Below are positions 26,136-35,619 of a stretch of DNA of 64,000 bases, piece after piece. Origin of the DNA: Paenarthrobacter aurescens (lineage in GTDB: Bacteria > Actinomycetota > Actinomycetes > Actinomycetales > Micrococcaceae); the NCBI RefSeq assembly GCF_041549525.1, contig NZ_CP157456.1, positions 2,790,001 through 2,854,000 on the forward strand, in the 5' to 3' direction. Made by a program: the position numbers and the translations under genes. Numbering within the stretch: the first letter of the stretch is position 1; every line of letters begins with the position of its first letter. Under the pieces are notes generated by a model that made no database searches, was not told where the DNA came from, and saw nothing but the letters and a program-made list of their open reading frames with translations.

Positions 26136-27632
26136 TTAGCGGGAATCATCCTCACGCACCGAAGCCAGTTGCCTGCGGGTATCCGCCACAACCGCAGCAA
26201 GGCCGTTTCCAGCCAACCAACCGCCCACCACGGTAAGTCGATCGGCAGCGGAGCACGCCCTGCGGACTTGTTCCACGCGCTGTTTATGACCGACGGCGGC
26301 GAACGGTAAGGCACCCGCCCAGCGGACCACATCCCAATCCACAATGTCCGCCCTGGAAACCGGCACAGTCAGCAGCGCCGAGGCATCCTCAACGGCAGCA
26401 GCAAGGAGGGAATCGTCATCCATGAGAACATCCGGACCTGCGTTTGCCTCTTCGCGCCGCCCATAGGACAAACGAAGAACATGCGTACCCGGGCCGGCCT
26501 GCTCCGCCAGCCAATCCCACTTCGCCGTTGCATGGGTCAGCGCCTTGGCCCTGATCCCCGGGGTTTCAGGCGCCACCAGGATTCCGGTCCCGCGTGGCCT
26601 GCCATCGAGCTGCGGCAGGTCCACCACCATGGTCACCAAGCTCACCAAGGGCCCCGGAGCCGGACGCAGCCCGGAGAGTTCAGGCAAGGATTTCTCCAAC
26701 AAGCCCACAGCGGCCGGACCATCAAGAGCCACCACCAGGCGGCCGGCGTCGAACGTTGATTCTCCCGCGGTAACCTGCCAACCATCGGCCGTCTTCACGA
26801 CGGCATCGGCGTGGCGCCCGCTCAGCAGCTGCACTCCTCGCTCCCGCAGATCAGCCACCAGGGCCTCCACCAGGGTGTTCATTCCGCCCTTGAGGCCCGC
26901 TACGGCGGAACCCGCCTTTGCAGGACCGGAAGCTGCTCCGGCGCCGGACGCCGCCGGACGTTGGGCTGTTTTGCGTTGAGTGGCAACCGCAGCAGCGAGA
27001 GAACCGTGGGTGCGGATTCCGGCACGCAGGCCCGGGGCCACCATGTCCACATCCAACAGGGCAGGATCAGCCGAGTGGACTCCGCCTACTACCGGCGAAA
27101 CAAGCCGCTTCAGAACTCTTTTGCCCATACGGGTACGCACCAACGAGGAAACGCTGGTGACCTCCGAGGACGTACCCACAGAGGCTGGGAGCCAACGGTC
27201 CAGGGAGGCCCTGATGGATCCGGCAAGCCCAAGAGACCGCCTGACCTCAGGGTCCCACGGGTTTGCCGGAATGCCGAGCACTCCGGTCTTGGGAAGTTCC
27301 TGCGGCCCGTCCGGAAGCTGCACCCAGGCCCCTCCGGGATGAGGAGCCACTATGCGCTCTGCCAGACCCAACTCACGCGCGAGATCGGCTACGGCCGTGG
27401 ACCGCGTGGCAAACGACTCCGCCCCGCTGTCCAATCGCAGCCCCGCAACAACATGGCTTCCCACACAACCGCCCCAGGAAGTTCCTGCCTCCAGGACAGT
27501 CACGGCTGAGCCGGCGGAAGCCAATTCCCTTGCGGCGATCAGGCCGGAGATGCCGCCTCCCACCACCACGGCAGTTGGGCGTTCGGCTGCCGCCGCGGGC
27601 TTGGAGGTGGGTGTTGGGTGCCCCCCGCGCAT
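26136..27632 (-). CDS. cgoX: Coproporphyrinogen III oxidase CgoX (HemY/HemG family)
   Basis: FAD-dependent oxidase of 498 residues that oxidises coproporphyrinogen III to coproporphyrin III; often annotated protoporphyrinogen oxidase. FAD dinucleotide motif VVVGGGISGLIAARELA at residues 22-38, followed by TVLEAGTSWGG. Other family pieces are LRLDSGAESFATR, KRLVSPVVGGVHSADP and the C-terminal VVGGWLAGNGLAAVVAD that closes the FAD site. No membrane segment. Starts 5 nt after the hemE stop, with GGAG inside the hemE end as ribosome-binding site. The presence of chdC in the same operon argues for coproporphyrinogen as substrate. Confidence 0.94.
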   Translation of the reverse strand: MRGGHPTPTSKPAAAAERPTAVVVGGGISGLIAARELASAGSAVTVLEAGTSWGGCVGSHVVAGLRLDSGAESFATRSTAVADLARELGLAERIVAPHPGGAWVQLPDGPQELPKTGVLGIPANPWDPEVRRSLGLAGSIRASLDRWLPASVGTSSEVTSVSSLVRTRMGKRVLKRLVSPVVGGVHSADPALLDVDMVAPGLRAGIRTHGSLAAAVATQRKTAQRPAASGAGAASGPAKAGSAVAGLKGGMNTLVEALVADLRERGVQLLSGRHADAVVKTADGWQVTAGESTFDAGRLVVALDGPAAVGLLEKSLPELSGLRPAPGPLVSLVTMVVDLPQLDGRPRGTGILVAPETPGIRAKALTHATAKWDWLAEQAGPGTHVLRLSYGRREEANAGPDVLMDDDSLLAAAVEDASALLTVPVSRADIVDWDVVRWAGALPFAAVGHKQRVEQVRRACSAADRLTVVGGWLAGNGLAAVVADTRRQLASVREDDSR

Positions 27633-27637
27633 CGTTA

Positions 27638-28753
27638 CTACTCCGCTGGGATGGAGTGGATAAGCTCCACCACGCGCGTCAGGACGGTGGGGTCCGTTTC
27701 CGGAGGAACTCCATGGCCAAGGTTCAGGACGTGGCCAGGGGCGTGGGAACCGGCAGCGATGACCTCGCGGACATGGGCTTCAAGGACCTCCCACGGAGCG
27801 GACAGAAGAGCGGGATCGATGTTGCCCTGGAGCGGCACAGTGCCACCCAGGCGCCGGTTCGCCTCATCCAAGGGAAGCCGGTAGTCGACGCCCACAACGT
27901 CCACGCCTACGTCCCGCATTGCCACCAGCAGTTCAGAGGTGCCTGTTCCAAAGTGAATCAGCGGCGCCCCCAGGCCGCGTACATGGTCCAGCGCGCGGGT
28001 GGATGCCGGCGCCACATACTTGGTGTAATCACCCAGGCCCAGGGACCCCGCCCAGGAATCGAAGAGCTGCGCGGCCGAAGCGCCGGCCTCAAGTTGGGCC
28101 TGCAGGAACATCCCGGAAGTATCGGCCGCCCAGTTGGCCAGCGCGGCCCAGGTCTCGGGATCGGAGTGCATCATGGTCCGCGGACCGAGGTGGTCACGCG
28201 AGGGCTTTCCCTCAACCATGTAGGCCGCCAGGGTGAACGGGGCGCCTGCGAAACCGATCAGCGGCGTCTTTCCAAGTTGGGCAACGGTCAGGCGGACGGC
28301 TTCCCGGATGGGCTCCAGGGCCTCCCACGTCAAGGCAGGCAAGGCGGCAACATCAGCGGCCGTCCGGACAGGCTTGTCCAAAACAGGTCCAACGCCGGGG
28401 ACGATGTCCACGCCCACGCCGGCAAGCTTCAGGGGAATGACGATGTCCGAGAAGAAGATGGCAGCATCAACATCGTGCCGGCGGACAGGCTGGAGGGTGA
28501 TCTCAGCGGCCAGCTCGGGCCGAAGGCAGGAGTCCAACATGGCAACGCCTTCGCGCACCTTCAGGTACTCGGGCAGGGAACGGCCGGCCTGGCGCATGAA
28601 CCACACAGGCCTGCGGGATGGGGTGCCGCCGCGATACGCGGTAATCAAGGGCGAGTCCGAAGTGCGGCCGTCCTTCAGTGGGTGGTTGGCGCCGAGGGTT
28701 CCCGCCGGGGCGTTGGAGGCCGTACTGTTGGATGCTGCCGCGCTAGAAGTCAT
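27638..28753 (-). CDS. hemE: Uroporphyrinogen decarboxylase
   Basis: Decarboxylates uroporphyrinogen III to coproporphyrinogen III; 371 residues. Signature [17 protein letters not shown] (substrate-binding Arg residues), [25 protein letters not shown] and [12 protein letters not shown] are intact. The first 35 residues are Ser/Ala/Asn-rich and not conserved. ATG 28753 is preceded by CACAAT and 7 nt, a leaderless-type arrangement. First gene of the leftward heme operon, divergent from hemA with a 158-bp shared control region. Confidence 0.97.
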   Translation of the reverse strand: MTSSAAASNSTASNAPAGTLGANHPLKDGRTSDSPLITAYRGGTPSRRPVWFMRQAGRSLPEYLKVREGVAMLDSCLRPELAAEITLQPVRRHDVDAAIFFSDIVIPLKLAGVGVDIVPGVGPVLDKPVRTAADVAALPALTWEALEPIREAVRLTVAQLGKTPLIGFAGAPFTLAAYMVEGKPSRDHLGPRTMMHSDPETWAALANWAADTSGMFLQAQLEAGASAAQLFDSWAGSLGLGDYTKYVAPASTRALDHVRGLGAPLIHFGTGTSELLVAMRDVGVDVVGVDYRLPLDEANRRLGGTVPLQGNIDPALLSAPWEVLEAHVREVIAAGSHAPGHVLNLGHGVPPETDPTVLTRVVELIHSIPAE

Positions 28754-28760
28754 GCCTTCG

Positions 28761-28766
28761 ATTGTG
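28761..28766 (-). promoter_or_regulatory. Predicted -10 of the heme operon promoter (hemE)
   Basis: CACAAT on the minus strand ends 7 nt before the hemE ATG; TTATCT 18 nt further upstream is a weak -35. GAAGG lies only 2 nt from the ATG, too close for normal use. Confidence 0.4.
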
Positions 28767-28871
28767 CCGAAAATCCGGGGCAAAAGATAACGACAAGCTG
28801 TCACGGTGCGCTCTACCCGGGCCGCTGTGGCGGGGATCACCATCCTTGGTGGGGATCGCCACGGCGCCGCA

Positions 28872-28902
28872 TTGTTCTACCGGGCTACGAAAAAGCTATG
28901 AT
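28872..28902 (+). promoter_or_regulatory. Predicted hemA promoter with a very short leader
   Basis: -35 TTGTTC (28872-28877), 19-nt spacer, -10 TATGAT (28897-28902). Predicted start of transcription near 28909 is within about 3 nt of GTG 28912. Confidence 0.5.
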
Positions 28903-28911
28903 TGGGGTGCT

Positions 28912-30234
28912 GTGGTTCTTTTCTCATTGGTGGCTACACACGCCGACATCGACCTCGAAACTGTCGCTCAGTTGAGCAACGGTTCCTCCGAGCTTGCCTC
29001 GGCAGCCCTGACCGACTCCTCCGTGGTTTCCGGTGCCGTGGTCCTGGCCACGTGCAACCGCTACGAAATCTATGGGGAAACGGCCAACGGTGCTGACCTC
29101 GAAGCAGCCCGTTCCGCCCTCGTTTCACAGATCAGCGAACTGAGCGGCCTGAGCGAGCAACTCGTCTCCCGTTCCTTCGCCACCAACACCGGCCCGGATG
29201 TCACACGGCACCTCTTTGCTGTGAGCGCCGGCCTGGATTCAGCTGTTGTGGGCGAACGCGAGATTGCAGGACAGGTGCGCCGGGCACTGATCACCGCCCA
29301 ACAGGAAGGCACCGCCAGTTCCGGTTTGGTTCGCCTATTCCAGGCGGCTTCCAAAACGGCCAAGGACGTAGGCGCGCAGACAGCCCTGGGCTCGCGTGGG
29401 CTTTCGATCGTTTCGGTCGCTTTGGACCTCGCCACGGACCTCGCCGAGAACGACGATTGGTCCACCAAGAAAGTTGTGGTCTTCGGAACCGGGGCCTACG
29501 CCGGCGCCACCATGTCACTGCTGCGTGAGCGCGGCTGCACAGACGTTTCCGTTTACTCTTCGTCCGGCCGCGCCGAAGGCTTTGTGGCCACCCGCGGGGG
29601 CACAGCACTGGACGCCGACACCCTTCCCGCGGCTGTTGCCGCGGCTGACGTCATGATTGGCTGCAGCGGCTCGGACAACAGGGTGGAAGCTGCGGACCTT
29701 GCCCGCGTCCGGGCCAACTCCGGAAAACCTTTGATCGCGATCGACCTTGCGCTCACCCACGATTTTGATCCCGCAGTGGGAGAACTCGACGGCGTTGAAC
29801 TCCTGACGCTTGAATCCGTTCGACTGGCCGCACCGCAGGAGCAGGCAGAGTCGCTCTCCCAGGCAAGCGCGATCGTCAACGGCGCCGCCACCTCTTTCGA
29901 GTCCGAACGGGAGGCCCGCTCCGTGGACACCGCAATTGTGGCGCTGCGCCGTCACACCATGAATGTCCTTGACGCGGAGATGGAAAAAGTCCGCGCCCGG
30001 CACGGTTGTACAGCCGCTGCTGAAGAGGTGGAGTTCGCCCTGCGCCGGATGGTCAAGCAGCTCCTGCACATTCCCACCGTCAGGGCCCGTGAACTGGCCG
30101 CCAATGGCCAGCAGGATGACTACGTTGCCGCCCTGGAGGCGCTCTACGGCATCCAGGTGGAACAGCCACAGGCTGCTGCCCCCGCAGCGGAGTGCCCTGT
30201 GGATCACCAGCAGCTCCGCTCCGAAAGCGCCTGA
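28912..30234 (+). CDS. hemA: Glutamyl-tRNA reductase
   Basis: First committed enzyme of C5-pathway tetrapyrrole synthesis, reducing Glu-tRNA to glutamate 1-semialdehyde; 440 residues. Catalytic Cys48 lies in [25 protein letters not shown] and the NADPH-binding [16 protein letters not shown] are typical. The C-terminal dimerisation helix ends in a 20-residue Pro/Glu tail. I chose GTG 28912, which gives (M)[14 protein letters not shown], the usual N-terminus. The frame is open upstream to 28762 but that part is unconserved and overlaps the control region. It is separated from the rest of the pathway genes only by the divergent promoter region. Confidence 0.95.
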   Translation: MVLFSLVATHADIDLETVAQLSNGSSELASAALTDSSVVSGAVVLATCNRYEIYGETANGADLEAARSALVSQISELSGLSEQLVSRSFATNTGPDVTRHLFAVSAGLDSAVVGEREIAGQVRRALITAQQEGTASSGLVRLFQAASKTAKDVGAQTALGSRGLSIVSVALDLATDLAENDDWSTKKVVVFGTGAYAGATMSLLRERGCTDVSVYSSSGRAEGFVATRGGTALDADTLPAAVAAADVMIGCSGSDNRVEAADLARVRANSGKPLIAIDLALTHDFDPAVGELDGVELLTLESVRLAAPQEQAESLSQASAIVNGAATSFESEREARSVDTAIVALRRHTMNVLDAEMEKVRARHGCTAAAEEVEFALRRMVKQLLHIPTVRARELAANGQQDDYVAALEALYGIQVEQPQAAAPAAECPVDHQQLRSESA

Positions 30235-30266
30235 CGGCCCGCAACGCAACGGCACGCAACGCAAAT

Positions 30267-30295
30267 CTGCCCTCCCGGTAAAACCGAGAGGGCAG
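30267..30295. terminator. Terminator between hemA and moeZ
   Basis: Stem CTGCCCTC (30267-30274) with GAGGGCAG (30288-30295), extended by CGG/CCG around TAAAA, followed by CTCTT. Convergent genes; probably serves mainly hemA. Confidence 0.75.
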
Positions 30296-30306
30296 CTCTT
30301 CGCCGC

Positions 30307-31509
30307 CTAGTAAACAGGCTTCTCCGGTTCGACGTCGCGCACCCAGGCGAGAATACCGCCGTCGAGATGGCTGACACGGGTATAGCCCGCTGTCCGCGCC
30401 GCTTCGAGGACAGCTGCCGAGCGCGTTCCGGCTTTGCAGTGGAACACAATGTCCTTGTTCTGCGGCAACTCAACCCATGCCTCGCCGGAGAGAATGCGGC
30501 CCTGCGGAATGAGGACCGAGCCGTCAATGCTCACGATGCTGTGCTCGCCGGACTCGCGGACATCGACGAGTTCGAAGTCGCGCTCCCCCAGTTCCCTTTC
30601 GGCAAGCATTGCTGCCAGGTCCTTGGCGGTGACCGTGTGATCCTGGTCCGTTGCCGCCGGGGGCGTCACTCCGCAGAAGGCTTCATAATCGGTCAGTTCC
30701 GTGATGGGTTGGGCCTCCGGATCCTTGGAGACCTTGATTTCGCGCCAGCTCCCGCCCAAAGCATCAAAGAGCGCCACACGGCCCAGCAATGAACGCCCGA
30801 CGCCGGTGATCAGCTTAACGGCCTCGGTGACCATGAGCGATCCAACCGCTGCGCACAGCATGCCGAACACCCCGCCCTCGCCACAGGACGGTACAGAGCC
30901 GGCAGGAGGCGCCTCAGGGTAAAGATCCCTGTACGTTGGCCCGTGCTCGCCCCAGAAGACGCTCACTTGGCCATCAAAGCGGAAGATGGATCCCCAGACG
31001 TAGGGTTTGCCGAGGATGGCAGCGGCGTCGTTCACCAGATACCGGGTGGCGAAGTTGTCCGCGCCGTCCAGGATGAGGTCATATTGCGCAAACAATTCCA
31101 GCGCGTTGGAAGAGTCAAGCCGGACATGGTGCAGGACAACGTTGACCAGGGGGTTGAGTTCAGCAATGGCCTTGCGCGCGGATTCGATCTTGGGGGTGCC
31201 CACGTCCTTCACGCCATGGATGACCTGCCTCTGCAGGTTGCTCAGATCCACCGCGTCATCATCCACTATCCCCAAGGTGCCCACGCCGGCGGCGGCCAGG
31301 TAAAGCAGTGCCGGGGAACCCAAGCCGCCGGCGCCGATGACCAGTACTTTGGCATTCTTAAGCCTGCGTTGGCCCAGGGCGCCGATTTCAGGAATGATGA
31401 GGTGCCGGGAATACCGTTCCACCTCGGTGGGCGTAAGTTCGGCTGCCGGTTCAACAAGGGGCGGCAGGACAGCGGGCGCAGCGGTGTGGGCAGCAACAAT
31501 TGAGGCCAT
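30307..31509 (-). CDS. moeZ: MoeZ: adenylyltransferase/sulfurtransferase with C-terminal rhodanese domain
   Basis: E1-like enzyme of 400 residues that activates the C-terminal Gly-Gly of small sulfur carriers and transfers sulfur to them. The N-terminal MoeB/ThiF domain has GAGGLGSPALLYLAAAG (ATP binding), DGADNFATRYLVND and PSCGEGGVFGMLC. The C-terminal rhodanese domain (about 300-398) has the persulfide-forming Cys358 in VFHCKAGTRSAA. Mycobacterial MoeZ serves MoaD-type and CysO-type carriers. Here a ThiS gene lies 2.6 kb away without its own ThiF, so MoeZ may serve it too (inference). ATG 31509 follows a TACATT hexamer 5 nt upstream. Divergent from a TetR gene. Confidence 0.93.
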   Translation of the reverse strand: MASIVAAHTAAPAVLPPLVEPAAELTPTEVERYSRHLIIPEIGALGQRRLKNAKVLVIGAGGLGSPALLYLAAAGVGTLGIVDDDAVDLSNLQRQVIHGVKDVGTPKIESARKAIAELNPLVNVVLHHVRLDSSNALELFAQYDLILDGADNFATRYLVNDAAAILGKPYVWGSIFRFDGQVSVFWGEHGPTYRDLYPEAPPAGSVPSCGEGGVFGMLCAAVGSLMVTEAVKLITGVGRSLLGRVALFDALGGSWREIKVSKDPEAQPITELTDYEAFCGVTPPAATDQDHTVTAKDLAAMLAERELGERDFELVDVRESGEHSIVSIDGSVLIPQGRILSGEAWVELPQNKDIVFHCKAGTRSAAVLEAARTAGYTRVSHLDGGILAWVRDVEPEKPVY

Positions 31510-31530
31510 ACCCCAATGTATGCCCGCAGA

Positions 31531-31558
31531 TACCGCCGGGTCATATTACCCCCCGGTA
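31531..31558. promoter_or_regulatory. Imperfect 28-bp palindrome, candidate TetR operator
   Basis: Arms TACCGCCGGG (31531-31540) and CCCCCCGGTA (31549-31558) match at 8 of 10 positions in inverted orientation around TCATATTA. It covers the likely promoter cores of both moeZ (-10 at 31515-31520) and the TetR gene (-10 TAGAGT at 31557-31562). Confidence 0.45.
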
Positions 31559-31593
31559 GAGTAGTCATAACTGCAAAGGAAAGGCGGCAGACT

Positions 31594-32250
31594 GTGGCTG
31601 ACGGCACACGGGCAAACGATGGGGCACCGGCCAAGCAGGAACGGGCAGGTACAACGCGTTCACCAAGGTTGCCGCGCGACGAACGCAGGGCACAGTTGCT
31701 GAATGCGGCACTGGAAGTTTTCGTCTCCAACGGCTTCCATGGGGCGGCCATGGACGAAATCGCTGAAGCCGCGCATGTGAGCAAGCCGGTGCTTTATCAG
31801 CACTTCCCGTCCAAGCGGGAGCTCTACATGGCGCTCCTGGACAGTCATTTGGCAGCCCTGACACAGCTGATGCTCAACGCCTTGAACTCCACCACGGATA
31901 ACAAGGAACGCGTCAAAGCCGTTATGCGCGCCTATTACAGGTTCATTGCCGACGACGACCAAGCCCATCGCCTGGTGTTTGAATCGGACCTGATCAACGA
32001 TCCCGATGTCAGTTCGCGGTTGGAGACGTTCAACAAGACCTTTGCCGACGCCGTGGCCCACGTTATTGCCGAGGACACCAAGCTTCCCCCGCTCGAGGCA
32101 CAGCTCCTGGGGCGTGGCCTGGCCGGAATGGCGCAGGTCAGCGCCAGGTACTGGCTTGAAACGGACGGAAATCTGGACCTCGATGTGGCCAGTGATCTGA
32201 TCTATCGTTTAGCTTGGCGCGGAATCAGTCGATTCCCCAAAGAGTCCTAG
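31594..32250 (+). CDS. TetR/AcrR family transcriptional regulator
   Basis: A 218-residue repressor-type protein. The DNA-binding domain reads RRAQLLNAALEVFVSNGFHGAAMDEIAE...VSKPVLYQHFPSKRELY, about residues 30-75. The ligand-binding C-terminal half resembles the group found next to DUF3107 genes across actinobacteria. I chose GTG 31594 because AAGGAAAGGCGG lies upstream at good spacing; the frame is open to 31516 but that part covers the control region. Divergent from moeZ, with a palindrome between them that it may bind. Followed by DUF3107, which suggests a conserved unit. The same order occurs in mycobacteria (Rv3206c-Rv3208-Rv3208A). Confidence 0.9.
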   Translation: MADGTRANDGAPAKQERAGTTRSPRLPRDERRAQLLNAALEVFVSNGFHGAAMDEIAEAAHVSKPVLYQHFPSKRELYMALLDSHLAALTQLMLNALNSTTDNKERVKAVMRAYYRFIADDDQAHRLVFESDLINDPDVSSRLETFNKTFADAVAHVIAEDTKLPPLEAQLLGRGLAGMAQVSARYWLETDGNLDLDVASDLIYRLAWRGISRFPKES

Positions 32251-32300
32251 GCTACAAATAGAGGACTGACTTACAACTTGATTGGCTTGGAGGCCTTGCT

Positions 32301-32525
32301 GTGGAAGTAAAGATCGGCATTCAGAACGTTGGCCGTGAGATCGTGCTCGAATCCTCCTTGGATGCTGACGCCGTTGCCAAGATTGTGGCCGAGGCCGTTA
32401 CCAATGGCTCCGAGCTGCGCCTCACTGATGAGAAGGGTCGCCAGGTGATCGTTCCCGGCAACGTGCTGGGCTATGTTGAGATTGGCGCTGAGGAAGTTCG
32501 CCGCGTAGGTTTCGGCGCCCTCTAA
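32301..32525 (+). CDS. DUF3107 family protein
   Basis: A 74-residue protein that matches DUF3107, a small actinobacterial family of unknown function. It begins MEVKIGIQNVGREIVLES and is mainly alternating polar and hydrophobic beta-type sequence, with a QVIVPGNVLGYVEIG core. GTG start at 32301 has GGAGG at 8 nt spacing. It lies 50 nt after the TetR gene, probably on the same transcript. The mycobacterial homologue (TB9.4) is a known T-cell antigen, but no biochemical role is established. Confidence 0.9.
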   Translation: MEVKIGIQNVGREIVLESSLDADAVAKIVAEAVTNGSELRLTDEKGRQVIVPGNVLGYVEIGAEEVRRVGFGAL

Positions 32526-32563
32526 GGCATTCCCTTCCACCCGTTGTCCGCTAAGGAGTTTTG

Positions 32564-32866
32564 ATGCTTTCTCTCGTCGTGGTGGTTTTGGCCACTATTG
32601 CCACCGGTTTCATCGTGTGGGCCAACGACAAGCGGCACAGCAAATACGGGATCGCCTTACCGGCCGGCGTCTCTGCGGCTGTGGGAACCCTGAGTTGGAT
32701 CGCATTCATCAGCGCCGGCTTGGGTTACCAGCCTGGCGCCACGTGGATTCCGTGGGTTTTACCCATTGTCCTGGGAACGGCAGCTGCCGCCGGTGTGGTG
32801 GTTTTCCTGGGCCGGACACGCACCAGGCATGATACTGCGGCCCTTACCAAGGCGCTGCGGCTCTAA
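32564..32866 (+). CDS. Small membrane protein, three predicted TM segments
   Basis: Unrecognised 100-residue integral membrane protein. Three hydrophobic stretches: residues 1-20 (SLVVVVLATIATGFIVWA), 32-50 and 61-82, with charged connecting loops (NDKRHSKYG) and a cytoplasmic-type basic tail (GRTRTRHD). Start ATG 32564 has AAGGAG 6 nt upstream; the TTG three bases earlier is rejected. Last gene of the TetR-DUF3107 unit, ended by a strong terminator at 32879-32910. Similar proteins are common in Arthrobacter; function unknown. Confidence 0.8.
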   Translation: MLSLVVVVLATIATGFIVWANDKRHSKYGIALPAGVSAAVGTLSWIAFISAGLGYQPGATWIPWVLPIVLGTAAAAGVVVFLGRTRTRHDTAALTKALRL

Positions 32867-32878
32867 GACCGCAAATGT

Positions 32879-32910
32879 CAGGGACCGTCACTTTTGGGTG
32901 ACGGTCCCTG
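32879..32910. terminator. Rho-independent terminator
   Basis: Perfect 13-bp stem (32879-32891 with 32898-32910), loop TTTTGG, followed by CTTTT. Ends the TetR-DUF3107-membrane protein unit and can also act on the convergent pterin dehydratase gene. Confidence 0.9.
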
Positions 32911-32923
32911 CTTTTAAGCCACT

Positions 32924-33250
32924 TTATGACGCCGGATACCTCCCGGGCTGGGCAACTGCACCTGTCTCTGCTGCTGCCCCGCTCACAGCCTTGGCCGCGG
33001 CGACGTCACGCTGAGTCACGTGTCCGCCGGCGTCGTGGGTTACGTAGCGGAGGAAAACCCTGTTGTAGCGCCACTCCAAGTCAGGATGGTGTTGTTGTTC
33101 CTCGGCGATCCGGCCGATCGCGGCAATGAGCGCCAGTGCCCCGGCCGACGTCGGAGTTTTATAGACCGTCACCAGGCCATCCTGGTGCTTCCAGTCGGGA
33201 AGGTCTCCGAGGGCAGCCTGAATGGCTGTCTCCGTCATCTGATCTGCCAT
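32924..33250 (-). CDS. 4a-hydroxytetrahydrobiopterin dehydratase (pterin-4a-carbinolamine dehydratase)
   Basis: A 108-residue PCD/DCoH-family protein. The signature EEQQHHPDLEWRYNRVFLRY followed by THDAGGHVTQRD contains the catalytic His pair. It recycles 4a-hydroxytetrahydropterin formed by aromatic amino-acid hydroxylases; bacterial members are also tied to molybdopterin and folate metabolism. ATG 33250 has AAGGAGC upstream. The frame is open into thiG, but those codons are rejected. It is 31 nt downstream of thiG in the same orientation, so it is probably the last gene of the TPP-riboswitch operon, an unusual partner for thiamin genes. Confidence 0.9.
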   Translation of the reverse strand: MADQMTETAIQAALGDLPDWKHQDGLVTVYKTPTSAGALALIAAIGRIAEEQQHHPDLEWRYNRVFLRYVTHDAGGHVTQRDVAAAKAVSGAAAETGAVAQPGRYPAS

Positions 33251-33281
33251 GACTGCTCCTTCATTGCTTTGGAACGCGCCG

Positions 33282-34112
<831 letters not shown>

Positions 34113-34349
34113 TCAGCCTCCTTGGACTGCTGTTACGAGTTCGAGTTCGTCTCCGTCGGCGAGCGCTGTTGCGGCCCATTGGCTGCGCGGCACCACCTCG
34201 GAGTTACGTGCGACGGCGACACCCAGCTTCCCGCCGTCGGCCGCCTGTCCGCTTGGGTCCAGGGCGCGGCCGGTGATGGAGGTGACGAGAGTGCTGACGG
34301 AGGCGTCATCGGAGACTGCATGATCGGTTCCGTTGAGTTTGATGTTCAT
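34113..34349 (-). CDS. thiS: Sulfur carrier protein ThiS
   Basis: Ubiquitin-fold sulfur carrier of 78 residues. The C-terminal Gly-Gly (ending TAVQGG) is adenylated and thiocarboxylated before giving sulfur to the thiazole ring. MNIKLNGTDHAV at the start and VAVARNSEVVPRSQW are typical. ATG 34349 overlaps the thiO stop (ATGA). No thiF lies in the operon; the rhodanese-fused moeZ 2.6 kb away is the likeliest activating enzyme in this window. Confidence 0.93.
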   Translation of the reverse strand: MNIKLNGTDHAVSDDASVSTLVTSITGRALDPSGQAADGGKLGVAVARNSEVVPRSQWAATALADGDELELVTAVQGG

Positions 34350-35614
34350 GCGGATTCCTTGGTGGGGGTTGATGCTGATGGTGTGGGCAGTGCGGGAAGG
34401 GAAGCGGTGTTGGTGAAACGATCGGGGCGGAAGGGCGCCCAACGCGGGTCCGTGGAACCGTTGAGGAGATCCCCCGCGATTTTGGCGGCCACTGGTGTCA
34501 GCAGCACTCCGTGGCGGAAGAAGCCCGTGGCAACGATCAGGCCGGCAACCTCTCCTGTGTCACTTGTAACCCTGCCCAGGAGGGGTGCGTTGTCCGGGGT
34601 CCCGGGGCGGGCCCGGGCAGTTGCCTCCAGGAGTTCCAACTCGGCCACGGCGGGCACCAGAACCTGGGCATCCCTGAGCAGCTGGTAGACGCCACCTGCA
34701 GAAACAGCGTTGGATGGCGCTGACAATCCGTCCTCACGTTGTGTCGCGCCAATCACCACAGTGCCATCGTCCCGGGGCACGATGTAGACCGGCACTCCCC
34801 GAACCATCCCCCGGATGGTGGAGGAGACCAGCGGCCGCAGGTGCGCAGGAACGCGAAGCCGGAGAATGTCGCCATAGACAGGTCTCACCGGAAGGTTCAA
34901 TCCATCAGGCAGTCCGGACAGATGCGGGGCTCCCAGCCCGTTGGCCACCACGGTCTCCCGGGCCGTGACCGTGGCACCGGACTCAAGCTGAACTCCAGTG
35001 ACGCGCCCCCGGTCCCACAGCAGACTGCGTGCAGGGGAAGAAACTGCGTATCCAGCATCGGCTCCGGCTACCCAGGAAGGGTCTTCGGGTCCGTGCGAGG
35101 ACAATCCACTGGCGATGCATGCCGCGAGTTTTCGCGGATCTACCTGGTGGTCTGCGGGGATGTCCAAAGCGCAGGAAATCTGCGGGCTGAGAAGCGGTTC
35201 GCGTTGCCTCGCATCCCGCAGGGTGAGCGGCTCAATGCCTAAACCGGCCGCAAGTTGCACTGCCCTCAGGTCTGCGAGCGCCCTGCGATCGGCGGCATCA
35301 GCACCCACGGCGAGGGTGGGCGTCGTGCGGTATCCGCTGTCCCCTCCCTGTGTGGATAGTCCCTTCACGAAGGCGGGCCAAAGCCGGGAAGACTCGAGCA
35401 TCAACTCCAGGAGTTCTTCCTCCTGATAATGCAGTTCGCTGACGGGGGCAAGCATTCCTGCCGCAGCGAACGTTGCGCCCGAGGCCGGCTCAGGATCGAT
35501 CAGTACTACTGAACGGCCTTGCCGCCTGGCTTCGTGGGCAATGCCGTGGCCTATGATGCCGGCGCCGATCACGGCAACGTCTGCCTGGAGGTGGGTATGG
35601 CGGGAATCTGCCAT
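34346..35614 (-). CDS. thiO: Glycine oxidase ThiO
   Basis: FAD-dependent oxidase of 422 residues that makes dehydroglycine (iminoacetate) from glycine for thiazole synthesis, the aerobic alternative to ThiH. The FAD motif VIGAGIIGHGIAHEARRQG is near residues 15-33, with VLIDPEPASGATFAAAGML after it. GMVRGVPVYIVPRDDGTVVIGATQ and the C-terminal LIVATGFFRHGVLLTPV are typical of DAO/ThiO proteins. The ATG at 35614 is 10 nt downstream of the TPP riboswitch 3' end, with AAGGAA as ribosome-binding site. First gene of thiO-thiS-thiG. Confidence 0.94.
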   Translation of the reverse strand: MADSRHTHLQADVAVIGAGIIGHGIAHEARRQGRSVVLIDPEPASGATFAAAGMLAPVSELHYQEEELLELMLESSRLWPAFVKGLSTQGGDSGYRTTPTLAVGADAADRRALADLRAVQLAAGLGIEPLTLRDARQREPLLSPQISCALDIPADHQVDPRKLAACIASGLSSHGPEDPSWVAGADAGYAVSSPARSLLWDRGRVTGVQLESGATVTARETVVANGLGAPHLSGLPDGLNLPVRPVYGDILRLRVPAHLRPLVSSTIRGMVRGVPVYIVPRDDGTVVIGATQREDGLSAPSNAVSAGGVYQLLRDAQVLVPAVAELELLEATARARPGTPDNAPLLGRVTSDTGEVAGLIVATGFFRHGVLLTPVAAKIAGDLLNGSTDPRWAPFRPDRFTNTASLPALPTPSASTPTKESA

Positions 35615-35619
35615 TCGTT

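Noticed and set aside
27263..28975. 570-codon plus-strand open frame antisense to cgoX and hemE
   Set aside because: Antisense to two clear heme genes; no recognisable domain, typical of high-GC shadow frames.
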